Source: Salvelinus alpinus
Taxonomy: Eukaryota; Chordata; Actinopteri; Salmoniformes; Salmonidae
Assembly: GCF_045679555.1 (NCBI RefSeq)
Contig: NC_092120.1
Span: 13,381,805-13,445,804 of the forward strand
Length of the DNA: 64,000 nucleotides
Direction of reading: 5' to 3'
Positions within the stretch are counted from its first letter, which is position 1. Every line of letters begins with the position of its first letter. Shown one piece after another: positions 50,801-62,660 of the stretch. Position numbers and translations under genes: made by a program. The notes under the pieces were generated by a model. The model had not been told where the DNA came from. It did no database searches and worked only from the letters and a program-made list of their open reading frames with translations.

Positions 50801-52660
50801 CTGACGCAGGGGGGACACCAGCATGGCGTCTTGAAAAGCTTTCGGTTTAGCAGTTCTATATCTCCGGCTCTGATTTAATTTGTTTTTTGTCTTAAAAACT
50901 TCATAAGGTAGTTAATTTAAACCGACTTATAGCAGTTTATTGTGATTTTCTGGAGTTTCTTTGTCAGGCGTTATCGCGAGTTGGGCACCTCTCCGGTACA
51001 TCGGCGTTAGCAGCTAATTTCTACAGGAGTAGAGGACATCTTTCAACCAAAAGACGATTGTTCTGGACAAAGGACCACTTGCCCAAGATTCTGATGGAAG
51101 ATCTTCCAAAAGTAAGAGCTATTTATGATGTTAATTCGTATTTCTGTGGAAACATGTACAATTATTAGTCCGCCATTAATTTCGGCATGGTCTCGCTGTA
51201 ACGCACGCTGTATGTCGAGTAACGTTAATTTTAAAAATCTAACACAGCGGTTGCATTAAGAACTAATGTGTCTTTCATTTGCTGTCCAACCTGTATTTTT
51301 TAGTCAAGTTTACGATTAGTTATCGATTAGATTAGGTGCCTCTCCAAGATGGCGCCGGACAGATTGCTTGAAGTTTGACTACTAATCACATTGTATAACC
51401 ACGATTTGTGCCGCTAAATATGCATATTTTCGAACAAACCCTATATGCATTGTGTAATATGTTACAGGACTGTCATCTGAAGAAGTTTATGAAGGTTAGT
51501 CAAAAATTATATATCTTTTGCTGGCTTGTTACGATCGCTAACCTTTGCTGCTGGTAAACGGCTTGTGTTTCTGGCTATTGTGGTAAGCTAATATAATGCT
51601 ATATTGTGTTTTCGCTGTAAAACACTTAAAAAATCTGAAATATTGGCTGGATTCACAAGATGTTGGTCTTTCATTTGCTGTACGCTGTGTATTTTTCAGA
51701 AATGTTTTATGATGAGTATTTCGGTATTTGACGTTGGTCTCTGTAATTATTCTGGCTGCTTCGGCACTATTTCAGATTGCAGCTGCAATGTAGAACTGTG
51801 ATTTATACCTGAAATATGCACATTTTTCGAACAAAACATATGCTATACAATAAATATGTTATCAGACTGTCATCTGATGAAGTTGTTTCTTGGTTAGTGG
51901 CTATATATATATCTTTATTCGGTCGAAATTGTGATAGCTACCTATGCAGGAAAAAAATGGTGGGAAAAAAAGTTGTGTCTTTTGTTATCGTGGTTAGCTA
52001 ATAGATTTACATATTGTGTCTTCCCTGTAAAACATTTTAAAAATCAGAAATGATGGCTGGATTCACAAGATGTGTATCTTTCATCTGGTGTCTTGGACTT
52101 GTGATTTAATGATATTTAGATGCTAGTATTTACTTGTAACGCTATGCTAGGCTATGCTAGTCAGCTTTTTTACTGATGGGGGTGCTCCCGGACCCGGGAT
52201 GGTGTGCAATTAGAAGTTAAAGCACATAAAATTTACTTTTCGCGACACTTAATTTTAATAAATGTGCTTTATAAGAGTAATCCCATGTAAAAAATGTCTG
52301 GCCCCCCTGCAAATAACCTTTTTCAAATCTGGACCCCATATAGTTCAATAACCCTGCCATATAGAAATCATTTTTATCTCCATGTAATTCTGGAGAGAAA
52401 CCTCTAAATAATAACTGCACTCAAACAAACAGACTTATCCACAGCCATGCAGTCCAACACTGGGTTTATTCACCCAGGCAGGGCATGGGGCTGTGCTCAC
52501 CTGTGCGGGGGATGATGATGATGAAGCAGCCACTGCCAGCCAGATGTCTGAGGAGGTTGAGGTGCTGACACAGGGCGGCAGAGTCGGGTACCAGGTACGG
52601 AGACATGGACGACTGGGTCTTGGGCTGCTGCAAGCTGCCCTCTAGCTGAGACACCTCCAA
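47810..52660 (-). CDS. smg5: smg5 C-terminal PIN-like domain (exons 18-22)
   Basis: Exons 52660-52501, 49089-48999, 48580-48506, 48350-48212 and 47893-47810 encode about residues 930-1111. The PIN fold is recognised by FIIIIPRTVIDGLDHLKKEN and GIRFLESEFRKGNRYIRC. In active PIN nucleases such as SMG6 a TDD-type acidic triad residue pair follows a beta strand. Here the equivalent position reads GMVTILTGHS, with no acidic residues, consistent with the catalytically inactive PIN domain known for SMG5. A 3.4-kb intron with a hAT-like insertion separates exons 18 and 19. Confidence 0.92.
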
Positions 52661-55600
52661 CTGCAGGGCAGACACATGACAAACTGCTTATCTTGATGAG
52701 ATGTTGAAGGGGATAATACAGTGCCCTCTGTAATTATTGGGACATTGAAGCATTTCATCTTCTTTTGCCTCTATACCCCAAACATTTTGATTTTAAATCA
52801 AATCTATGAACTTTTTACTACTATAATACACAAGTGAATTTGTCCCAAACTTTTGGGGGGACCATGTGCAAAAAGTGCTGTCATTTCTAAAATGGTTCAC
52901 CCGATATGGATGAAAATACCCTAAAATTAAAGTTGACAGTCTGCACTTTAACCTCAGTCATTGTTTGATTTCAAACTCTTTGAGTATAGAGCCAAAATAA
53001 AATGTTTCACCGTCACAATAATTACGGAGGGCACTGTACATGTACATTCAACATTAAGTAATATACTTCAATGGCATCACCCTAACTATCATCGGCTGAA
53101 ATCTAATGAATTTCACTTCAAGGTTTTGGGTGCGAAAGTAAATTAAGACATATACACTTAGTATACCAAACATTAGGAAAACCTTCCTAATATTGAGTTG
53201 CACCCCCTCTTTTGCCCTCAGAACAGCCTCAATTCGTCAGGGCGTGGACTCTACAAGGTGTCAAAAGCGTTCCATAGAGATACTGGCCCATGTTGACTCC
53301 AATGCTTCCCGCAGTTGTGTCTAGTTGGCTGGATGTCCTTTGGGTGGTGGACCATTGTTGATACACACAGGAAACTGCTGAGTGAAAATCTGTGTTGCAG
53401 TTCTTGACATAAACCGGTGCGCCTGCCACTTACCATACCCCGTTCAAAGGCACTTAAATATTTGTCTTGCCCATTCACCCTCTGTATGGCACACATACAC
53501 AATCCATGTCTCAATTGTCTTAAGGCTTAAAAATCCTTCTTTAACCTGTCTCCTCCCCTTCATCTACACTGATTGAAGTGGATTTAACAAGTGACATCAA
53601 TAAAGGATCATAGCCTTCACCAGGTCAGTCTACAGTACGTCATGGAAATGGAATGTTCCTAATGTGTTGTACACTCAGTATAGTGTCAGATAGCTAGATT
53701 GACAGTGTTTGATTTATGATAGAATGGAATGTTCCAGAAGACAGACCTGTAGGCGGAGCTGAGCCATGTCTCTCATCAGGCGGTTTCGTCGAGCCTCCTC
53801 CTCTGCCTGGACACACAAACACACACAGTGTTGAAATAGATATTTCTTTGCAGTTATTTGAGCTTCACAAGTGAAACAAAAACTGAAACTAGTGTGACTG
53901 CTGCTGCTTTGGTCTCATTGGTTCATTCAACTGCCGCTCACCATGCGGAACTGGGCCTTGGCCTGCTGCACCAGGTTGTCCTGCTCTGATTGGCTGATGC
54001 TGGTGAAGATGCCCGCCTCCGGGTTGAAGTGCAGCACGTTGCATTGGAGATTGGTGAGGAAGTGGCCAAAGCTGCGGATGCAGCACACGCGCACCACACA
54101 CTGAGACGGGGAGAGAAAGAAAGCGAGAGAGCGAGTGAAATAGTCAAATAGAGAGAGGGAAGAAAAACAGTGAGGGTGTGAGAGAGGGTGTCTAAGGGAC
54201 GCTAGGTGTGTGTACCTCCTGTACGGGGCTGAGGGAAGGTCTGGGGCGGGTGTAGTCGAGGTGGCGGTGGGCCAGGTTGAGGGCAGGTAGGTGTCGCAGG
54301 GCCAGGTCCTCAGGCAGCAGCAGGGACTGGACCAGGCTGGGCTGCTCACACTCACTCAGCAGCTCCGTCACCTCAGTGTTCAGACCCAGCTCTAAAATAC
54401 ACACAAAGAGAAAGCAAGACAGAGAGAGCGAGATTACGACGTGACTTCTAGTCACGTGCTCTACAACAGGGCTCTACAGAATGAGACACACATTTGGAAT
54501 TTCATCTATGAGAACATGGGTTAAAATAACCAAAGGAGAGGAAAAGAGAACAGATGGAATGATAAATATAATGTGAGAGAGGGGGGGGGGTTTGGCCAAC
54601 TCAAGCCTCCACATCGGGCTCCCGAGTGGCACAGCGGTAAGACACTGCATCTCAGTGCTAGAGGCGTCACTACAGACCCTGGTTCAATTACAGGCTGTAT
54701 CACAACCGGCCGTGATTGGGAGTCCCATAGAGCGGCGCACAATTGGCCAAGCGTCATCCGGTGTTAGGGTTTGGCAGTCATTGTAAATAAGAATTTGTTC
54801 TTAACCGACTTGCCTAGTTAAATAAAGGTTAAAGAATTTTTTACAAATGTAAACGCAGATTAAAAACCCATAAAAAGGACAGGTGATTTTAGTAACTCGC
54901 CTGCTTCCAGCATCTTGCTCCCATCAGGCAGCAGGTTGAGTAGCACAGACAGTCTGTTCCATAGGCTCTGAGAACTCTACAGACAGAGTAACGGAATTAC
55001 ATTGAGCAGAAGCCGGACAGTGAAACAAACACCAACAATGATGAAGACTATAAACCCTTGCCCCGAGTCAGCTGATACAAAGACTAACTTGTATTTTACC
55101 AAGTTGATGCAAATTAGATTTGTCAATGCATACTGTTTGTAAGTACTTCTAGGTTAGTGAAAAATCCATCCCCTTTACCTGTGCACACATGAGGATAATG
55201 TCAGTGTTGGTTCTCAGCCAATCCACAAACACCTTGACCACCTGGATGAGCCCCTGATTGGTCAGAATCTCCAGTCTCTCCGACAGGGTCTTCTCGCTAT
55301 GTACTGATTGGTTGCTGTGCACGCTACACTCTGAATCGGAATCCACCTCTACAGGGAATGGACAAATAAAGAAATTAACATGTGTTTAATCTACACCCTA
55401 GTTTTCTTAGGGGGTACCTCAGAAGTACAGTTAGAAAAGAGCATAATTTAGCGATGTGCTGTTACTTAATGGAGTCATTGGGAAAGACTAAAAAGAGACT
55501 AGAAGTACATAATTATATTGGTATATTAAAGTTAAATCTTTAAAAACTCATCATATCCTGCACTATACAAAAACCACATAGTAATCAACACTGCATCAAT

Positions 55601-58600
55601 GTGTGTGGGCAGGTTACTGACCATTGTCGTTGGTTCCGTTGGCAGTGCCGAGGCCAGCGTCGCAGGGTGAGTCCCCCGGGGGAGGAGGGGTCTCCTGGGA
55701 GGGGGTGGTGGAGGAGGCGTCTGGGTCGGTGGGGTTGGGTGTGGAGTTGGTGGCGGAGCTGTGGGGCCTCAGCAGCACGTTGCTGAAGGTGGGCGCCAGG
55801 CGGAAGCAGCGCTTGGCCTGGAACAGCTGGGATGACATGGCCTGGAGGTTACTACTGATACTGGGGTCGCTGGGCAGGAGGGGGCCGTTGGTGGCCAGAG
55901 GGGTGTCCCCGTCTCCGTCCTCCCTGGGATCGGCTTGCTCCTCCTCATCATCGTCTTCAGGCTGCACTTCCCCCCGAGGAGGTGTGTCCAAGTTCTCCGG
56001 GGTTTCCGAGTCCTCTATATCCTCCAGGTCGGAGCGGGACTCCTGACTGTTCATGTCCGAGTCAGTCTCCACATCGAAGGCTGTGCTCCCCTCCTCGTCT
56101 TCCTCCGAGGCGCTCTCCCAGGTCCCCTCTGTCGGGTTCTCCCTCCCGCTCTTGCTCTCCTTTCCCAGCGTGGAGGGGGTGAGTGAGGGTCCCGAGGGTC
56201 CTGAGGCTCCGTCCCCGGAGTCGGCGCAGCCCCTCTGTTCTTCTTCCTCCTCTTCGTCGCTCTCGAAGCCCTCGCTCAGGTCGCTCTCGTCTTCTTTGCG
56301 GGTGGCGCAGCGGCGGCGGCGCATCATGGAGAGGCGGGCGTACTTCTTCTTTTGCTTCTGTTTCTCCTCCTCTGCCTTCCGCTCACCGACGCCTGCTTTC
56401 TGGGCCACGGTGCTCCGGTGGCCCCCCTCATGGTCTAGGGAGCCGTTCTGCAGGGGCCTCTCTTCCGAAGTCAATGGGTCAGACGGGTCTCTCAACTCAG
56501 AATCGTCTAGGAGCAAACAAATGTCATTATTATTCCATTCGTTTTTCAGAGAATTAACTGAGAACATGAATAGTGTCTAGGCATCATGAGCTGGGAGTAG
56601 TTTTCTCACCTGTGTTGTCGGTCTGCAGCGGGGGCACCTGGCTCTCCCCCTCCTCCAGCTCAGCCTGCAGGCGGATGTTGACATGGTTCACCAGGTGGGA
56701 GAATAGGGCCAGCGTGAAGGCTATTGACGCACTGTACTGCTTTGACCCTACACAAACAAGTCAACATGTCAACTTTGCAATACAACAAAACAGCATATCA
56801 CCTTATTTCTCCCTTGCAGTATGTCACCATCCTCGCATGCCTACTGACAACATCCTTTGAGCGTAATGTTTGAAAAGCGATTTGCGAAATAATATATGAC
56901 ATCTATATTCTTATTGACCTCCCCGCTTCAGGCTGTGCACCACCATGAGGCAGGTGATCACCATCTTGAAGACGAGGGCGTCGGGGAGCAGGGTGCAGGG
57001 CGAGTCGTGCTCCTCATGCTCCTCCTCGCTGGGGGAAGTGGCCTCGTGGCCGTGTGGCGGCGAGGGCAGGTAGAACAGCACCAGGTTAAAATCCTCCAGC
57101 ACCGACTGACACAGAGAGGTCAACTCTGTCTCCAGCAGACTACTCACAGGGAGGAGGAAAGAAATGGTAAGACATTACAAACACGGTACCCAACAGACAA
57201 TAGAAAGCCCTTTGAAACTGAGCAAAGGGGGTTATAAAAATTCTATCAATTGTTATTATCATCAGATAGCTGTGTCATATATGGACAAAATGTTGAGGTT
57301 CCTATTGAGATAAATGACTAGGGCCTAAATGGAGAAAAGTGAAAGTCCTAACCTGTTCTTGGGCTGCAGTAGACTCTGCAGATACATGAAGCTCACTAGA
57401 AGTTGCTTGATGTCCTTGGATCTGGAGAGAAAAGAGTTGAAGAAACAGTAAGGATCTCAGAGGACTATCTCAATTCAAGTTCAATGCCGACTTAGTGATT
57501 TGTCATTTCAGGACTGTGGTCTGAGGAAACCACTGACCTTTGCCGTGAGGGAGACAGCTTCTTCATCTCCTGTTTCTTCACCTGGTGGTACATCTTAGCT
57601 GCTTTATCAAACAGACGTTTCAAATTCCCATAGGCCCCTTCGAAGGGAGTCTCCGACTGTATACTGTTCAAACACAGGAATATAGAGGAGAAAACCATGA
57701 TCAGTACTTGGTGGTAGGGGTGTGACGATACCAATATCGCAATATTTTTTTCCATGGAAATGAAAACACGAAGCAGACGCAAATCTTTGGTCCTTTAAAA
57801 ACCTGCTGTATGTAATATATTGTGTGCTATAGCTTGGAAAATAATTGTGACTGGATGACAACAATGTTTCTTTCCAACATCAGGGCTGTTTTCCTAAAGA
57901 AGTTCAAATCCGCTTCGTGTTTGGTATCCTTATCACTACTAACAAGTATTGCAATACTGGTATCGTCCCGGTACCACTTGGTTGTGAGTCTTTTTTTAAC
58001 GTGTTCTGGCTCTGAAGTTGGCAGCCTTCTCCTAACAGACTGGTTTCAGAACCTCTTCCATTTCAAAACATGTCTCCTATTTAGAGCCTACTGAATGTGA
58101 TCCACATATGAATTATTGCAATGAAGATATTTCTCCCCAGCAGTGTGACTACATTGCCCCACTGAGGTAGAGAACAATAGCACAGCTACAGCATAGTCTA
58201 CAGACCAGACATAGATAGACTGGATGTGCTGCAGTAAATCTAGACGTGTTGAAGTCTCTTCTCACCAGCGTAGGTAGTAATAGGTGGCCTCCACGTTGTA
58301 GAATTTACTCCCCGCCAGTGTACCTAACTGATTGAAAGGCATTCCTGAAAACAAAACATCAAACACTTGTCAGTATCATGGCACACTAAAGACATCGCTT
58401 TCCTTTAGCAGCGGCCATTTAATATTGACTTTCAGTTCGACTGATGAAGCCCTCTCAAAAAGACAGAACGTTTCAAATGTGGATCAGTGATTTATTGAGA
58501 CTGAATGCCCTCTCCGGGCCCTCTCACTATGTGGGCAATATAACAAGAGTGATTCATTTGTAGATGGTGGTGTGAGTAAACCGGTTAGTTTAAAAAACGG

Positions 58601-61600
58601 GGGTTAATGTGCTGTGAAAGGGAGGGCCGGTAACACGTTGTTAACTCACCTACGTGTGGAGTGACAGACAGGGCCTGGTGGTAGAACCGCTCTGCCAGCT
58701 GCTCAGCCTCCACCCCAGCCAATTCGTTCTGGTAACGGGCTACAGAAAACATTCAAACAACCTCCCGTAAACCTCTACTGTACATTAAAATAAACGTGAC
58801 CTTGGATTTGGGGAATGATATTTCATGGTCATAGAAATAAGGTTGTCTCAAATCTCTTTGGTGAGAAAGATGAAGTTTGTATTACCTAGATCTCCCAGGT
58901 ACACCAGGCAGCGATGGCAGGCCATTTGGGCCCACTCCATCTCCTTAGGGGTGGCTGATACCGGCTTCTTCCGACCTACAAAAACAAATACAATCATTTA
59001 TATACTGTGTCAATCACAGATACCGCTAACCTGAGTGTGTGTGTGTGTGTCTCACCGATGAGGGGGTCGGTGACATGGGTCCAGTCGATGCAGTCCTGCA
59101 TTTCCAGCTGGTAGTGGGACTGGATGTAGAGCAGCAGGTGCTGGAAGAAGCCCACGCCGGCTATCAGGTGAGTCCTGTAGGCGCATTCCAGGGCACTGCG
59201 ACTGTGGATGTGCTGCAGAAGACATGGAGATATAAGACGAGGCCAGGTAATAAGAAGAGATTAGAAATAAAAGGGTTGTGTGTAGGGCATGAGGAAAGAA
59301 AGTGGGCATGTCTGAAAGGTCAGCAGTCACTGTATCAATCAAATGTATTTATAAAGCCCTTCTTATATCAGCTGATGTCACAAAGTGCTGTACAGAAACC
59401 CAGCCTAAAACCACAAACAGCAAGTAATTCAGGTGTAGAAGCACTATTGGCCACAGTCATAAAATTTCCCCAATAACTTAGGGTGTTTTCCCACATGGTC
59501 CCTTTTAGCAAATTTTTGTGAACTCTTTTGTGCCGTGTTAACACTACAAAAGGAACTCAGACCCCTCAAAAGAGCCCCCGAAGAAAACTGAGACCGTCTG
59601 CAGAGGTGGTCTGAGTTCGGTTCACTTGAATTCCGTGCTCCGTTTTAGGGCAATGCTCCCCAGGTTCGCTTGTGATTACACACACTACTGCAACACTGCC
59701 ATAACCCCTCACATTGGTGCCACAAGTGAGAAGATTATGTGCATGTTCGCGGGAAGAAAACTATGCCGTTTTTGGATATTGATTAGCAATTGTCAAGAAC
59801 GTACAGACATTCCAAAATGTGTGGAGTTTTTAGTTCAGATTATTTGTTTGCCATATGTGATCTATAAGAGAGTTGCATACACTGTTTATTTGATTGTGGG
59901 GTTTGAATTGTGAGAAGACAACATATTTGGTGAGAATCACAACATAAGGTCCAAATCTATTCTAGCTCTTAAAGGGGCGGCAGCCTACATTGGGTGTACA
60001 ATTTTCAATTACAGCATTATTTAATCTGCAGTTATTCATTCATATATATATATATTTTTTTAATTAAACAACTAGGCAAGTCAGTTAAGAACCAAATTCT
60101 TATTTACAATGAGAGCCTACCAAAAGGCCTCCTGCGTGGACAGGGACTGGCATTAAAAATATAGGACAACACACACATCACAACAGACACCACAACACTA
60201 CATAAAGAGAGACCTAAGACAACCACATAGCATGGTAGCAACACATGACAACACAGTATGGTAGCAACACCACTTGACAACAACATGGTAGCAAGAACAC
60301 GGCAGCAGCACAACATGGTAGCAGCACAAAACAACAGCACAGAGGCAAGAAGGTAGAGACAACCATACATCCCTCAAAGCAGCCACAACTGTAAGTAAGA
60401 GTGTCCATGATTTAGTCTTTGAATGAAGAGATGGAGATAAAATTATCTAGTTTGAGTGTTTTTTGCAGCTCGTTCCAGTCGCTAGCTGCAGCGAACTGAA
60501 AAGAGGAGCGACCCAGGGATGTGTGCACTTTGGGGACCTTTAACAGAATGTGACTGGCAGAACGGGTGTTGTATGTGGAGGACTGCAGTAGATATCTCAG
60601 ATAGGGGGGAGTGAGGGTTTTATAAATAAGCATCAACCAGTGGGTCTTGTGACAGGTATACAGAGATGACCAGTTTACAGAGGAGTATAGAGCACAGTGA
60701 TATGTCCTATAAGGAGCATTGGTGGCAAATCTGATTGAGGAATGGAAATGGCTTGTCCCAGAGTGCATTAAGTGAATGTTGGAAAAAATATCTTGATTCC
60801 TTTCTAAATATAGCAATCTGAATGCAAAGAGGACTTGGACCACAACATGGATAAAGTGAACTGGCAAAAGAGTTGAGTCCTCATTCAAAGGCAAGGGAAG
60901 TGTGAATACAAAGAGAACATAGTTCTATAGCTTCTTTTTTACCACAAAGTTTACTTTAAAGAGGACGGGGAATGGTTATTTTAATGAGGACTAGATGGGA
61001 AAACACCCTTAAACGCTGTACCTTCTTGTTGGTCTTGATGACCTGGATGACCTCGTAGTAGACCTTCCTCCACAGAAGCTCCTCAGCCTTGCGACCATAG
61101 TCCACAGGGTGGAGAAACATCAGCTTCACACACAGCTCCCTCAACCTGGGCACAGAAGACAGATGAGGTTGGGGTTAGTGCTTTGCCTTTTGCCTTAGTG
61201 TTTAGGGCAAAGGTTGGAGTAGAGTAAAATGCTTACTTGTTGCGAAGGCTGATGTTTTCAGGCTTGAAGACCTCCCTGTACGATGACTTGCTGCCAATGA
61301 TGACATCCAGCTTGTGTACCGACTCAACCACTGCCCTGAGCACGCAAGATACAGTTATTATGGCATGTGAATCACTGGTAATGGCCATTGGAGGAATGAG
61401 CAAACTCATTCTTATCAATGTAGGGAGCTAATGTTAGCTAGCTAGCTATAACTGGAAAATATCAAATGTCATGTCTCACACTGAAATAATGGTTGACATT
61501 ACAGCTACCTAACTAGGTAGGTAAATCTAAAGAGGCTGGTGAAATATGGTGTTTCTCCCTAACTAGGCCTAGTTATGCATGTTAAAAGTAGCCAGTCGAC

Positions 61601-62211
61601 ATTATTAATATGGTGATGTTCTGCAAGACGCTTCTAGTTATCTCAGCTGTTAAATAACTAACTAGCTATTTAGCTGGCTAGCAAACAAGGTAGGCCTATC
61701 AGGTAGCTAGTAGTGACAATACTGACAGCTGAAGCTATCACAACTAGTTAACCAACTAACGTTATTAAGAGAGCAAGTTGGCATAGGAATAAACTAGCTA
61801 GCTAATAGCACAGTACGGTTAACTTGTTACTGTACTGTTAATGTTCAGTTGTTTAGAAACTAACGTTAGTCAGCTATCCGCTCCATAAGTTCCCACTGGG
61901 TTACATCTGGCTATTTAAAACCCATATTATCGAAAATGTCCGACTACTTCGTAAAAATGACGAAGGACAGTTAACTAGCTAACGTTAGCTGATGCAAGTC
62001 ACAGACACACAGGTGACTGGATAGTTAGCTAACTAGCAAGTTGAATAGATGTCTAGCTAGTTAGCAAACTAGCTAAGGTTAGCTATCCATTTATTTTACT
62101 ACTGTTAGCTAATGTAATGTTTCCCAGCAAAAGGCATTTACCTCACCTGTATAGCCGCTTGATGAGGAGGACTTTTGCCTCTGGCTCGCTATCCTGCCCA
62201 GGTCCACTCAT
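47810..62211 (-). CDS. smg5: smg5, nonsense-mediated mRNA decay factor SMG5
   Basis: SMG5 pairs with SMG7 to bind phosphorylated UPF1 and promote its dephosphorylation and target mRNA decay. Exons in translation order: 62211-62147, 61335-61237, 61145-61022, 59212-59056, 58975-58886, 58739-58650, 58344-58266, 57663-57538, 57421-57353, 57142-56919, 56747-56610, 56506-55622, 55348-55179, 54976-54901, 54391-54216, 54100-53942, 53806-53747, 52660-52501, 49089-48999, 48580-48506, 48350-48212, 47893-47810 (TGA at 47812-47810). The total is 3336 bp and 1111 aa, with every phase closing (human 1016 aa). Domains: N-terminal 14-3-3-like and helical region (exons 1-11), acidic disordered centre (exon 12), coiled region with MRDMAQLRLQLEVSQLEG, and C-terminal PIN-like domain ending FYRQWKEIG. 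Exon 14 uses a GC donor. Confidence 0.95.
49235..52356. mobile_element. hAT-like DNA transposon in smg5 intron 18
   Basis: The left terminus CAGGGCTATTCAACTGG and right terminus (inverse) CAGGGTTATTGAACTA match over about 15 bp. They are flanked by CAATATAG (49227-49234) and CCATATAG (52357-52364), an 8-bp target duplication with one mismatch, as expected of hAT. A transposase scrap near 49972 reads VMDEFLDKLKANFATRFEEF. Most of the rest is decayed or displaced by an inserted repeat. Confidence 0.8.
50400..52216. mobile_element. abundant salmonid repeat inserted in the hAT element
   Basis: It begins near AATAGGGGGTGCTGTTT and ends near GGGGGTGCTCCCGGACCCGG. Inside, a diverged module of about 400 bp containing GGCTGGATTCACAAGATGT recurs at about 51640 and 52050 with a weaker relative near 51250. 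No coding capacity is seen. Confidence 0.55.
52719..53035. mobile_element. Tc1-type MITE (317 bp) in smg5 intron 17
   Basis: CAGTGCCCTCTGTAATTATT and inverse AATAATTACGGAGGGCACTG form the termini, with flanking TA on each side. Non-coding. Confidence 0.88.
53155..53679 (-). mobile_element. Tc1-derived element D, copy 3
   Basis: The ends CACTTAGTATACCAAACATT and inverse TTGTACACTCAGT bracket the element. The inside has the same HTH remnant (LSAFERGMVSGRRTG and TTQRTSSQLDTTAGSIGVNM). In smg5 intron 17, just beyond the 317-bp MITE. Confidence 0.8.
54613..54834 (+). mobile_element. salmonid SINE in smg5 intron 14
   Basis: CGGGCTCCCGAGTGGCACAG (tRNA A-box region), CTGGTTCAATTACAGG, CCGGCCGTGATTGGGAGTC and the tail CCGACTTGCCTAGTTAAATA. 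Its Pol III head is recognisable but it is not a tRNA gene. Confidence 0.85.
55622..56506 (-). CDS. smg5: smg5 exon 12, acidic low-complexity region
   Basis: An 885-bp exon encoding roughly residues 421-715. It is dominated by Ser, Glu and Asp runs, for example SDLSEGFESDEEEEEE, then DSDMNSQESRSDLEDIED. A conserved helical patch (NLQAMSSQLFQAKRCFRLA, then PTFSNVLL) follows near its end. The region is likely disordered and rich in phosphorylatable serines. Most of the 95-residue excess over human SMG5 probably comes from here. The exon also throws long open frames on the + strand, which are compositional shadows. Confidence 0.92.
56610..62211 (-). CDS. smg5: smg5 N-terminal 14-3-3-like and helical-hairpin region (exons 1-11)
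   Basis: Eleven exons encode about 420 residues. Landmarks include EVFKPENISLRNKLRELCVK, LMFLHPVDYGRKAEELLW, YQNELAGVEAEQLAERFYHQ and MPFNQLGTLAGSKFYNVEA. These are characteristic of the SMG5/SMG7/EST1 TPR-containing 14-3-3-like fold that recognises phospho-UPF1. The helical hairpins continue through LLVSFMYLQSLLQPK and AFTLALFSHLVNHVNIRL. Sequence conservation with the human protein is very high in this part. Confidence 0.93.
57723..57970. mobile_element. palindromic MITE in smg5 intron 7
   Basis: GACGATACCAATATCGCAAT and the inverse of GTATTGCAATACTGGTATCG form 22-bp imperfect terminal repeats about 250 bp apart. The unit resembles a common teleost non-autonomous element. Confidence 0.75.
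60050..60894 (-). mobile_element. LINE C-terminal fragment in smg5 intron 3
   Basis: On the - strand a 160-codon frame contains HWLMLIYKTLTPPYLRYLLQ, TYNTRSASHILLKVP and SSFQFAAASDWNELQKTLKL. This is the C-terminus seen in fish non-LTR retrotransposon polyproteins. AC-rich ATGGTAGCAACAC tandem units follow at 60170-60330. Confidence 0.75.
61430..62110. repeat. TAGCTAGC / TAACGTTAGC-rich low-complexity region
   Basis: Intron 1 of smg5 is filled with short palindromic words (GCTAGCTA, AACTAGCTAG, AACGTTAG). No larger element is evident. Confidence 0.6.
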
Positions 62212-62660
62212 GTTAGTATATGGTGCCAAGAGTCACACGCTCCAGTCCAACAGTCTGTGTTCCCACCCTCGTCAAACCCACTCTTGTCAGGGTTGCTCAG
62301 TGCTTGCCTCACCGGCAGTGACAACTGTGTTGACTAGCTAGCTAGCAGCTCTCTCCTCTCCCGCTAGCCACCTATGTCGCTTTCGTATCTTATGTCGATT
62401 GGCAATCCCCCCCACACTGCCCATCCGTTCGGAAACCGTTTAGGAGAGGGAATACCACAGTATTTTGGTTAATTCCCGGTCAGCTATCACACCCCGATGG
62501 GTTCCTTGTGTTATTCCCCGTTTCAGACATTGCTTCGAGTAAGTGGGCGGCCATTAAACAGCGACCGCCTGAATAGCGCGAGACTTCTCATGAAATGTTC
62601 GCGCGGGACCGTCACTAGTTACCACAGCCACAAAGTCATGAACTCCGCCATTTCTGCAAT
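62212..62660 (-). promoter_or_regulatory. smg5: smg5 probable promoter and 5' UTR region
   Basis: Directly upstream of the smg5 ATG on the - strand, with no TATA box seen. It has locally raised CpG (GCGCGAG near 62577, TTCGCGCGGG near 62600) and, read on the - strand, a YY1-like AAATGGCGG at about 62645-62655. These are features of housekeeping promoters, as expected for a ubiquitous NMD factor. The transcription start cannot be fixed from sequence alone. Confidence 0.45.

Noticed and set aside
55624-56580. Long + strand open frames (up to 175 codons) opposite smg5 exon 12
   Set aside because: They are antisense shadows of a GC-rich acidic coding exon with verified splice phases on the - strand.
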